13,305 bases of DNA from an uncultured Ruminococcus sp. (GCA_900539095.1 UQAR01000058.1:1-13305), one strand, 5' to 3'; positions 1 through 5,430 are shown, counted from the first letter of the stretch. Made by a program: numbers and translations. Notes: generated by a model not told the origin, from the sequence alone.

Positions 1-48
1 TCTACACCGTCTAATTCGTCGGCAGCGTCAGATGTGTATAAGAGACAG
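1..48 (+). other. Illumina Nextera i5 adapter (artefact)
   Basis: This is not genomic DNA. Bases 1-7 are the end of the P5 arm (TCTACAC), 8-15 are an eight-base index (CGTCTAAT, which I recall as the Nextera index S510), 16-29 are TCGTCGGCAGCGTC, and 30-48 are the 19-bp Tn5 mosaic end AGATGTGTATAAGAGACAG. Native sequence begins at 49. The mosaic end reads through in frame as MYKRQ in front of the first real gene, so a gene caller will give that gene a false N-terminus starting at 34. Confidence 0.98.
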
Positions 49-63
49 ATATCGGAGGATAAA

Positions 64-819
64 ATGGATATTACGATAAATATGCCGCAGACTGAAAACA
101 ACTCTAATTCTGCAAAGGCATTGTCCCTCAACAATGGACTGATATGGTTCATATGCTTTGTGCCGCTTATTGGCTTGTTTCTTGAAAACTACGCAAACTC
201 AGCCACTGCGGGAGCGGTGCTTTGGATACTTGTGCCGCTTTTTATGATAGGCCGTTCAGTCGCAGACTGTAAGCAGCTTATAAAGCATGATATTGCCGCC
301 ACCCACCTTTATAAATGGGTATGGCTCACGCCGGTTTATGTATACAAGCGTGAAAAGCTGTGTGGCAGAGAGCTTTACAAAGCGATAATGTGCGGATTTT
401 TCATTATCGCTGCCCTGTTCATGAACGGGTTTACACAAAGCATTAAAATCGACGCTGACTACATGACCGTTTCAGCACAGAACAGCTACGTTCAAAGCCT
501 TGACAACTTCTCAGGTAGCTCTTCAAAGATAATAGGCGAATGTATAGCCTCATACCTTGGCGATGACGCTGAGTGGGACTGCACAAAGGACGGGCACAAC
601 TACACAGTAACAGTAAAAGGCAAACATGGCTCTGATAACTACACTATTTCCTTTTTAATAGTATATGACGGTTTCACCTACAGAAAGTTCGCTATATCAG
701 ACGTTGTGAAAAATGACGTTTCTCTCAGAGATGAAGATTTCAGCTCAGTTTGCAAAGCTATCTTCATTAACGGCGGCGACAGCAGCGATACTGATAGTTC
801 AAGTTCATCAGCAGAATAA
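64..819 (+). CDS. Membrane protein of unknown function, 251 aa
   Basis: I do not recognise the family. The ATG at 64 is chosen because GGAGG lies at 54-58, five bases upstream. The longer frame from 34 is adapter-derived. No in-frame stop lies between the adapter and 64, so an even earlier native start cannot be formally excluded. Three hydrophobic segments are visible at about residues 24-41, 48-64 and 107-122. They are followed by a polar domain of about 110 residues (130-240) that would sit on one face of the membrane, and by a low-complexity Ser/Asp tail (about 238-251). A Lys/Arg/Cys-containing loop lies between helices 2 and 3. The gene is followed directly by its own intrinsic terminator, so it is the last gene of its transcript. 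Its upstream neighbours are beyond the contig edge. It is a real gene by length, start signal and terminator, but its function is unknown. Confidence 0.8.
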   Translation: MDITINMPQTENNSNSAKALSLNNGLIWFICFVPLIGLFLENYANSATAGAVLWILVPLFMIGRSVADCKQLIKHDIAATHLYKWVWLTPVYVYKREKLCGRELYKAIMCGFFIIAALFMNGFTQSIKIDADYMTVSAQNSYVQSLDNFSGSSSKIIGECIASYLGDDAEWDCTKDGHNYTVTVKGKHGSDNYTISFLIVYDGFTYRKFAISDVVKNDVSLRDEDFSSVCKAIFINGGDSSDTDSSSSSAE

Positions 820-824
820 TTTTT

Positions 825-850
825 AGAGCGGACATTGTTCCGCTCTTTTT
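825..850 (+). terminator. Intrinsic terminator after the first gene
   Basis: An 8-bp perfect stem AGAGCGGA (825-832) / TCCGCTCT (839-846) with a six-base loop is followed by a T run (846-850). It begins six bases after the stop codon of the upstream membrane protein and separates that gene from the regulated module downstream. Confidence 0.88.
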
Positions 851-911
851 ATTGTCACTATACATAAATGTGCACGATCAGTTGTCACACAGTTTGTATA
901 CCTGCACAAAA

Positions 912-990
912 GTGATAAATTTGTCACTTTTATATTGACAGAGCAAAACAAAGGTGATATAATTGTCACACAAGGTGATAAATAAGTCAC
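912..990 (+). promoter_or_regulatory. Triple 16-bp dyad operator array
   Basis: Three copies of a dyad with outer arms GTGA...TCAC are present: GTGATAAATTTGTCAC (912-927), GTGATATAATTGTCAC (954-969) and GTGATAAATAAGTCAC (975-990). Copies 1 and 3 are flanked by further A/T bases that extend the symmetry; in copy 1 the arms are AAAAGTGA/TCACTTTT. Copy 1 ends eight bases before the -35 element, copy 2 contains the whole -10 hexamer in its centre, and copy 3 lies just past the expected transcription start. Occupancy of any site should block RNA polymerase, which is a repressor arrangement. Isolated TTGTCAC half-sites occur upstream at 852-858 and 882-888. The likely binder is the Cro/CI-type protein encoded at 1998-2204 in the same transcript; that link is inference. 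Confidence 0.82.
935..963 (+). promoter_or_regulatory. Consensus SigA promoter of the membrane/HTH module
   Basis: TTGACA (935-940), a 17-base spacer and TATAAT (958-963) make an exact match to the housekeeping consensus. Transcription should start near 970. The -10 element is embedded in the second 16-bp dyad. A promoter this strong, covered by operators, is expected to be off or damped most of the time and strongly induced when repression is lifted. Confidence 0.88.
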
Positions 991-1036
991 TTTGATTATA
1001 CTGCCGTGTAAAGAACAAAAGAAAGAAGAGATAGCA

Positions 1037-1519
1037 GTGAAAAACAAAACTGATGAAATATCAAACAAGATATCATATAAAAAATACTACAAACTTATGG
1101 GTATCTTAGGTACAGCAGGCGGTTCAATGTGGATATTCTATTGGGTCATGGATAAGTTCCTGCCTGATATCAAAAAAGGACATACGCTCACCAATGTGAT
1201 AAATCTTATCGTATCTTTGGTAACGCTAGCACTGATAGCCGTGTGCATAACAAAAATAATATCCACAGTGGGCAAAAGAGATACAGATGATGAACTTGCC
1301 CAGCAGACAACAGCAAAGGTCAATCAAACTTTTATATCATTCCTGTTTACGTTAGCGTGCCTGTTTATTTCAGTTACGACCTTGTTCTCTGAGATATTAG
1401 GAAACTTGAAGATAACGCTGAACGAATATGTTATAACCGGTTTGATATGGTATTGCTATGCGGTATACAATTTTATAGGGCTGTATTTTGAAAGCAAGTT
1501 TGACGATGACGAGGACTAG
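1037..1519 (+). CDS. Small four-helix membrane protein A of HTH-linked module, 160 aa
   Basis: The family is not recognised by name. I choose the GTG at 1037, preceded by a purine-rich AAGAAGAG (1023-1030), over a TTG at 992. The TTG has no ribosome binding site, lies about 22 bases from the predicted transcription start and abuts the third operator. Hydrophobic segments lie at about residues 19-38, 53-76, 98-118 and 131-151, with short charged ends and an acidic C-terminus (FDDDED). A conserved-looking cytoplasmic stretch DDELA (84-88), followed by a Gln-rich segment, precedes helix 3. The protein is a paralogue of the next gene, which has EDEMA at the same place and the same helix order. 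It is the first gene of a three-gene transcript and ends 11 bases before the next start. Small multi-helix proteins next to XRE-type regulators are common in Firmicutes. A sensing or regulator-controlling role is inference. Confidence 0.8.
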   Translation: MKNKTDEISNKISYKKYYKLMGILGTAGGSMWIFYWVMDKFLPDIKKGHTLTNVINLIVSLVTLALIAVCITKIISTVGKRDTDDELAQQTTAKVNQTFISFLFTLACLFISVTTLFSEILGNLKITLNEYVITGLIWYCYAVYNFIGLYFESKFDDDED

Positions 1520-1530
1520 AAGGGATAAAA

Positions 1531-1998
1531 ATGAAAGAGAAAAAAGAAAAGAAAAAGATAACTCTGAGAGAATATCACCAAAAGCGTATGTTTACAGGTA
1601 TCGGGATACTTATTACGGAGATATTTGAAAACACGGTGGAGCATTACAAACTTGATGATACAAAATGGGCGACTGTAATATTCGTTGTACTGGCTGCGGT
1701 AACGGCTTTATTAGCGATAGTATGGCTGTATGCAAGCTGTCAGAAAGTTGACAAAGAGGACGAAATGGCAAAAGAAAATATGCTCAAGGCACATCAAAAT
1801 ATCACAACCGTGTTTTTGATAATACTAGCAGTAGCGATCTTTATATCAATGTTCTGGGACGGAAGTATAACCATAAAGATAAACAGCGACAGACTGTATC
1901 AAGTATGGTTTATATTCTGGTTCAGTTATATGACCCTTGAAAGCGGATTTTTCCTCCACCAAGAGGGAAAGCTCAGCACCGATGAGGAGGACGAGTAA
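1531..1998 (+). CDS. Small membrane protein B, paralogue of protein A, 155 aa
   Basis: The ATG at 1531 follows AAGGG (1520-1524). The N-terminus is very basic (KEKKEKKK), marking it as cytoplasmic by the positive-inside rule. A weak hydrophobic stretch at about 20-32 and strong membrane segments at about 47-69, 92-108 and 122-142 follow, with an acidic tail (STDEEDE). The loop before the third segment carries EDEMAKENMLKAHQ (76-89), which lines up with DDELAQQTTAKVNQ of the preceding gene, so the two probably arose by tandem duplication and may form a heteromer. The stop codon overlaps the start of the downstream HTH gene in TAATG (1996-2000), implying translational coupling and matched amounts. 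The biochemical function is unknown. Confidence 0.82.
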   Translation: MKEKKEKKKITLREYHQKRMFTGIGILITEIFENTVEHYKLDDTKWATVIFVVLAAVTALLAIVWLYASCQKVDKEDEMAKENMLKAHQNITTVFLIILAVAIFISMFWDGSITIKINSDRLYQVWFIFWFSYMTLESGFFLHQEGKLSTDEEDE

Positions 1999-2204
1999 TG
2001 CCTGAACTTAAAACAAAGCTCAAGGAATACCGTGCAAAGCTGGATATGAAACAAGGGGACTTAGCCGAAAAGGTCGGCGTCAGGCGTGAAACCATAATCC
2101 GTCTTGAAAAAGGACAGTATAACCCGTCATTAAAGCTTGCAATGGATATAGCCAAGGTTTTCGGCGTATCTGTGGAGGATATCTTCTCTTTTGATGATGA
2201 ATAA
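1998..2204 (+). CDS. Cro/CI (XRE)-family transcriptional regulator, 68 aa
   Basis: This is a compact HTH_3 protein made of little more than the DNA-binding domain. The helix-turn-helix spans about residues 19-36: QGDLAEKVGV forms the first helix and turn, and RRETIIRLEKG is the recognition helix. It is followed by the family-typical segment with NPSLKLAMDIAKVFGVSVEDIF. The length of 65-75 residues is normal for the YozG-like single-domain subgroup. GAGGAGG (1984-1990), inside the end of the preceding gene, is its ribosome binding site, and its ATG overlaps the upstream stop (TAATG). As the last gene of the module it is the natural candidate to bind the three 16-bp dyads over the promoter and repress its own transcript. 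It would do so as a dimer, as family members do. Class assignment is firm; target assignment is inference. Confidence 0.93.
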   Translation: MPELKTKLKEYRAKLDMKQGDLAEKVGVRRETIIRLEKGQYNPSLKLAMDIAKVFGVSVEDIFSFDDE

Positions 2205-2290
2205 AGCTATGTGTGTAAGCTAAATATCAGCGAATTTGCATATTTTCAAACATGAACAGGCATTTATTTAATATATCTTATTAATGCGTT

Positions 2291-2318
2291 GATTATCTCT
2301 GATTATCTGCTGATATCT
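2291..2318 (+). repeat. GATTATCT direct repeats at 10-bp spacing
   Basis: GATTATCT begins at 2291 and at 2301, and a shortened GATATCT begins at 2312. The 10- to 11-base spacing puts the copies on the same DNA face, as in tandem activator or repressor half-sites. There is no evidence for a specific protein. Confidence 0.55.
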
Positions 2319-2350
2319 ATATATATTGATATAGGAACAAAAAGTGAAAT

Positions 2351-2402
2351 GAATTAAGAGAAATCGAGAGAAACGGAGCAAAACGGAGAGAATTAAAGAG
2401 AA
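2351..2402 (+). repeat. Purine-rich tract with nested direct repeats
   Basis: GAATTAAGAGAA (2351-2362) recurs as GAATTAAAGAGAA (2390-2402). Between them AAACGGAG occurs at 2371-2378 and again at 2381-2388. The tract ends about 37 bases before the -35 of the rplM promoter, so it could act as an upstream element or simply be decayed sequence. Confidence 0.55.
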
Positions 2403-2438
2403 TGAGGGATATAAATTAAAAATTCGGCGTTTTGACTA

Positions 2439-2467
2439 TTGACAATCGGGGTAAGCTGTTGTATAAT
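2439..2467 (+). promoter_or_regulatory. Consensus SigA promoter of rplM-rpsI
   Basis: TTGACA (2439-2444), 17 bases, TATAAT (2462-2467): an exact consensus match, as expected for ribosomal protein genes. The predicted start near 2474 gives a leader of about 70 bases. Confidence 0.9.
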
Positions 2468-2473
2468 AAACAA

Positions 2474-2520
2474 CGTTGTGAGTTCACAGGGCGAAAATGC
2501 GGCTGTGAACAGACTTTTTA
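2474..2520 (+). ncRNA. Candidate L13 leader hairpin (5' UTR of rplM)
   Basis: In the leader an 8-bp perfect stem GTTCACAG (2482-2489) / CTGTGAAC (2503-2510) closes a 13-base G/A-rich loop. A short T run follows (2515-2519), then the GGAGG ribosome binding site at 2532-2536. A structured leader upstream of rplM is known in Firmicutes (the Rfam L13 leader), where excess ribosomal protein is thought to repress its own mRNA. The position and hairpin fit that idea. I cannot confirm the covariance-model match by eye. The hairpin with its T run could alternatively act as a weak attenuator. Confidence 0.55.
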
Positions 2521-2543
2521 TAATTCTGAATGGAGGAAATAAT

Positions 2544-2972
2544 ATGTCAACTTATATGCCAAAAGCAGGCGACATTACTCGCACATGGTATATTCTCGAC
2601 GCTGAAGGTCAGTCACTCGGTAGAGTTGCTGCTAAGGCTGCTCACATTCTTCGTGGCAAGCACAAGCCAACTTACGCACCACACGCTGACTGCGGCGACC
2701 ATGTAATCATCATCAACACAGATAAGGCTGTTCTCACAGGCAAGAAACTTGATCAGAAGTCTTACAAGTGGCACACAGGCTGGATCGGCGGTCTCAAGGA
2801 GATCAAGTATTCAGATATGATGGCTAACCAGTCAGACAGAGCTATGACGATAGCTGTTGAGGGTATGCTCCCTAACAACACACTCGGCAGAGCCGCTGCA
2901 AAGAGACTCAGAGTTTACAAGGGTGCTGAGCACAACAACGCTGCTCAGAAACCAGTTAAATACGAACTGTAA
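2544..2972 (+). CDS. rplM: 50S ribosomal protein L13 (uL13)
   Basis: Encodes a structural protein of the large ribosomal subunit that binds 23S rRNA early in assembly. The start is the ATG at 2544, eight bases after GGAGG (2532-2536). In-frame codons extend upstream to 2439, but that point is the -35 element, so the longer form is not real. The 142-residue product is exactly the usual length. Visible family features are the N-terminal WYILDAEGQSLGRVA segment (about 15-29), the core GDHVIIINTDKAVLTGKK (about 51-68), the L13 signature VEGMLPNNTLGR and the C-terminal YKGAEHNNAAQKP. Codon choice is biased (CTC, AAG, GCT, CAC), as in highly expressed genes. It is followed after 16 bases by rpsI, the conserved bacterial pairing. 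Confidence 0.98.
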   Translation: MSTYMPKAGDITRTWYILDAEGQSLGRVAAKAAHILRGKHKPTYAPHADCGDHVIIINTDKAVLTGKKLDQKSYKWHTGWIGGLKEIKYSDMMANQSDRAMTIAVEGMLPNNTLGRAAAKRLRVYKGAEHNNAAQKPVKYEL

Positions 2973-2988
2973 GGAAGGAGCAATTTAG

Positions 2989-3390
2989 ATGTACGAATCA
3001 AAGCAGCCATATTTCTATGGCACAGGTAGAAGAAAACATTCTGTTGCCCGTGTTCGTGTTTACGAGGGTACAGGTAAGATCACAATAAACGGCAGAGATA
3101 TCGACGATTACTTTGGTCTTGAGACACTCAAGCTCATCGTTCGTCAGCCATTCGCTGTAACTGATACAACAGACAAGTATGACATTGTTTGCACAGTAAC
3201 AGGCGGTGGAGTTACAGGTCAGGCTGGTGCTATCAGACACGGTCTTTCAAGAGCTCTTCTTCAGGCAAGCGACGAGTTCAGACCTCTCCTCAAGAAGGAA
3301 GGTTTCCTCACTCGTGACCCAAGAATGAAGGAAAGAAAGAAGTACGGTCTCAAAGCCGCAAGACGTGCTCCACAGTTCTCAAAGAGATAA
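2989..3390 (+). CDS. rpsI: 30S ribosomal protein S9 (uS9)
   Basis: Encodes a small-subunit protein whose C-terminal tail reaches the decoding site and contacts P-site tRNA. The ATG at 2989 follows AAGGAAGGAG (2971-2980). The product is 133 residues, normal for bacteria. The N-terminal GTGRRKHSVARVRVYEG, the signature GGGVTGQAGAIRHGLSRAL in the middle, and the basic tail ending in the universally conserved Lys-Arg are all present. It is co-transcribed with rplM and ends 20 bases before a strong terminator, so the transcript is a simple two-gene operon. Confidence 0.98.
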   Translation: MYESKQPYFYGTGRRKHSVARVRVYEGTGKITINGRDIDDYFGLETLKLIVRQPFAVTDTTDKYDIVCTVTGGGVTGQAGAIRHGLSRALLQASDEFRPLLKKEGFLTRDPRMKERKKYGLKAARRAPQFSKR

Positions 3391-3402
3391 TTTCATTCTC
3401 AT

Positions 3403-3445
3403 ACACAAAACCGTTTCGCAGAAATGCGGAGCGGTTTTTTTGTGT
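3403..3445 (+). terminator. Intrinsic terminator of rplM-rpsI
   Basis: An 11-bp stem (3410-3420 with 3425-3435, two G-T wobbles) is capped by a GAAA tetraloop at 3421-3424 and followed by seven T residues. The A- and T-rich flanks (3403-3409 and 3436-3445) extend the pairing. The symmetry means it could also work on the opposite strand. Confidence 0.92.
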
Positions 3446-3531
3446 CCAAAATCCCAAACTCACCACCGCTGTCAAGTTGCACAATCAAAACATCTGTTCG
3501 TTGTTTATAAAGCTGAATATCCTTGCTTGTA

Positions 3532-3560
3532 TTGTAAAAAGCATTAAAATATAATATAAT
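3532..3560 (+). promoter_or_regulatory. Candidate promoter of the broken MoxR-type gene
   Basis: TTGTAA (3532-3537), 17 bases, TATAAT (3555-3560); a second overlapping TATAAT sits at 3550-3555. It lies about 40 bases upstream of the ATG at 3598, with a weak AGGA (3584-3587) as ribosome binding site. The stretch 3446-3531 shows nothing else. Confidence 0.55.
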
Positions 3561-3597
3561 TATTAATGCTTAATTAACGCTTAGGATATAATTTGTC

Positions 3598-3845
3598 ATG
3601 ACTAATAATTACATAAAACCACCTGTGGAAGTGAGATATAAAGACGAGCTTAACGCCTTAAAAAACGCCGACACAGGCAGAAAACCTGAAAACTGGATGC
3701 TTTCACCTAAAGCCGTGAGGCCCTTGTGCCCGCTCACCTGCTCATAGGTATGGAAAAAGGTATCTTTGCACGATTTGAAGAAATAACCCATACTCCTGCT
3801 GAAATACAAGACAGCCTTATATCCGTAATGAGCGACCAGATCTAT
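3598..3845 (+). pseudogene. MoxR-type AAA+ ATPase remnant, internally deleted
   Basis: The first frame (3598-3747) opens with MTNNYIKPPVEVRYKDEL and continues to WMLSPKAVR (residue 41). This is the typical N-terminus of a MoxR-like ATPase subfamily of roughly 350-400 residues. It then goes out of frame and stops at 3745. In the next frame, from about 3720, it resumes as ALVPAHLLIGMEKGIFARFEEI followed by TPAEIQDSLISVMSD, the region after Walker B that normally lies more than 100 residues further along. The whole Walker A and Walker B interval is therefore missing, with a frame change at the joint (about 3716-3722). After about 3845 the remaining ATPase (sensor 1, arginine finger, lid) is gone as well. 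The fragment cannot bind ATP. Members of this family act as chaperones with VWA-domain partners. Family assignment rests on remembered motif order. Confidence 0.8.
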
Positions 3846-4054
3846 CTGTACAAGATTTCGTACAGCAAATGTACACCTACTGCATTATCACACAAAATGA
3901 CGAAAGCGAAGAAAGCCTCACAGCAGACAGTTTCACGATAGAAGAGGCGTGCCGCACCTGTGCGTCAAGAATGCTCCTTGCGGATATCGGTGCATTTGTA
4001 GGCAGCCTGACCCCTGATAAGCTTGGGAACTATATCGGCAGGATATTTTCATAG
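3846..4054 (+). pseudogene. C-terminal fragment of an unrecognised protein
   Basis: From about 3846 the open frame changes again and reads on to a stop at 4052-4054. It includes MYTYCIITQNDESEESLTAD, then SFTIEEACRTCASRMLLADI and GAFVGSLTPDKLGNYIGRIF. The text is protein-like (no low complexity, balanced hydrophobic pattern, two cysteines in CRTCASR) but has no start signal of its own, so it looks like the tail of a gene whose front was removed by the same deletion that cut the ATPase. The stop is followed by AGGAG (4053-4057) serving the next gene. I do not recognise the family. It may be another member of the gene cluster that contained the ATPase. Confidence 0.55.
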
Positions 4055-4065
4055 GAGATGATATT

Positions 4066-4996
4066 TTGGACGCCATAGACAAAGCTATCGCTCTGGCAAC
4101 AGAACAAACGCTGACCGAGCTTTCAAACAAAGGTATAAGCGTGCTTTGAAAGAGGCTGAGGCAGAAAGACAAATGCGTGAACTTGGAGCAAGGCTAAAAG
4201 ACTGCATTACAAGACGTGCGTCATTCAGTCCGCAGGAGTTTGCCGCTAGAATGTTTGAATATGCAGACAGCGTAAACAGGCTCACAAAGGGAGATATCAC
4301 CGAAGAAATGCTCGGCACATTCCGCAGAGAATATTCTAACCGTATGGGCACGTTGGATATCCTGCCCATAGGCACACGAGCCGTCAGCGGCGAATATGAG
4401 GGCTATGTTTACTATTTTCTCAATACAGACAGACGTTCACCACAGCGTTTTTTCACATACAGCGACCTGCAACCCACATTCTATGAAAAACGTTCAAAAC
4501 GGTTCAGAGAACAAACCACCGTCATATGGAATCTCGATACGCCGCTGAACAATTATATGCACACGGAGTTAAAGCTGAAAAATGCCAAGGTTAGCATAGG
4601 GCATCTGTCATCATCTTCAAAGACTGAAGTCACTTGTGTTAGTCCTGCTCAGCTCAGCTTAACTGCACTGCCCTCCGTGAACTTATTATCAGTGATTTTG
4701 CTGAACTTGCCAAAAAGATTTCAGAAACCAACAGCGACGAAGAGACCGACAGATCATATTTTGTGCACCCACAGGAATGTACCGCATCTTTCTTTGACAA
4801 ACACACGCAGCTGCAAATATTGACCATAAAAGACAGCTGTAACAGGCATATATCAGTCACCGCAAAATACACCGCAGAACATAGAGCTTTCATATCGACT
4901 CTCGAAACTATTGGCGGCAAAATGCTAAGAGATAAGCACAAAAATTACGTCATACTGGCACAGGGGTATATCAAAAATGGCAGACCGCAGAAATGA
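4066..4996 (+). pseudogene. Conserved protein gene broken by two frameshifts
   Basis: Translation most likely began at TTG 4066, nine bases after AGGAG (4053-4057), giving LDAIDKAIALATEQTLTELS in frame 1. Near 4120-4146 one base has been lost (or two gained) and the text continues in frame 3 as RALKEAEAERQMRELG, through a long uninterrupted stretch that includes RMGTLDILPIGTRAVSGEYE, YFLN, FTYSDLQPTFYE and LKLKNAKVS. At 4647-4657 a 5-bp tandem duplication (GCTCA twice) shifts it to frame 2. There it continues as LNCTALRELIISDFAELAKK and FVHPQECTASFFDKHTQ, up to YVILAQGYIKNGR and a stop at 4994-4996. Removing one repeat unit restores SPAQLNCTALREL. Repaired, the protein would be about 307 residues. 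The continuity across three frames shows a once-functional gene; I know no characterised function. Confidence 0.78.
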
Positions 4997-5094
4997 AATA
5001 TTTTTCGCCGCCGCAGATACCATGCGGTACATAAGACTTTGCACGCAAAAACTTGCACTTTACAGTGCTATAAATAATATGGAGAAGAAAACTA

Positions 5095-5367
5095 ATGATA
5101 TATAACGAAAGTGAAGTAAGCCTTATCAATCTTGAAAACGCCTTGAAAGAGCTTAGTTTTGACCAGCAGATCATAGCCCTTGCAATGGATTATCTTGACA
5201 TCACAAAGCCAAGAAACAATGACCTGCTGAGAAAAATTACAACAAGATGCTACTCGAGACTCTTTCGGTATGATTTTCGTGAAAAGCTTGATAAAACCGT
5301 AAAAAGTGAGATGTTAGGCTCAGGCAGTGAGAAATTAAAAGAGCGTTACGCAGCGTTTTCACTGTAA
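5095..5367 (+). CDS. Hypothetical protein, 90 aa
   Basis: The ATG at 5095 is preceded by GGAG at 5081-5084, a rather long spacing of ten bases. The product is soluble, charged and predicted mostly helical. It includes LINLENALKELSFDQQIIALA, then MDYLDITKPRNNDLLRKI, CYSRLFRYDFREKL and SGSEKLKERYAAFSL. There is no membrane segment and no motif I recognise. It lies directly downstream of the frameshifted gene, with about 100 bases of seemingly decayed sequence between them (4997-5094). It could be the last surviving gene of the old cluster, or the surviving C-terminal end of a longer one. The in-frame stops just upstream favour a separate start. The intact 90-codon frame among broken neighbours argues for recent decay or retained function. 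Confidence 0.55.
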   Translation: MIYNESEVSLINLENALKELSFDQQIIALAMDYLDITKPRNNDLLRKITTRCYSRLFRYDFREKLDKTVKSEMLGSGSEKLKERYAAFSL

Positions 5368-5430
5368 ATCCTATCAAATCAGCAGACGTTGCTATAAGAA
5401 CAAAAGCCATAAACAAAAGCGTATAATAAA

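Larger units (their letters stand above)
2205..2438. other. Gene-free AT-rich stretch with phased direct repeats
   Basis: No convincing reading frame, tRNA or intrinsic terminator is visible between the HTH gene and the rplM promoter. The stretch holds two groups of short direct repeats with a spacing near one helical turn. GATTATCT occurs at 2291 and 2301, with GATATCT at 2312. AAACGGAG occurs at 2371 and 2381. The second group is flanked by GAATTAAGAGAA (2351-2362) and GAATTAAAGAGAA (2390-2402). From about 2338 to 2410 the + strand is almost pure purine. An AT-rich imperfect dyad lies at about 2317-2334. Confidence 0.6.

Noticed and set aside
34..63. Extended N-terminus MYKRQISEDK for the first protein
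   Set aside because: The first 15 bases of it are Tn5 mosaic-end adapter; the real start is the ATG at 64 behind GGAGG.
912..990. CRISPR-like or mobile-element repeats
   Set aside because: Copies are only 16 bp with variable centres and irregular spacing of 26 and 5 bases, and they fit the promoter geometry; no spacers or cas genes are present.
992..1036. TTG start at 992 for the first module gene
   Set aside because: No ribosome binding site, very close to the predicted transcript start and touching the third operator; GTG 1037 with a purine-rich site is better.
2439..2543. Upstream extension of L13 to 2439
   Set aside because: That codon is the -35 hexamer of the promoter, so it is not transcribed; L13 is normally 142 residues, which fits the ATG at 2544.
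3598..5367. Active phage or transposon insertion as cause of the broken genes
   Set aside because: No transposase, integrase, terminal repeats or target duplication is visible; small deletions and slippage explain the pattern.
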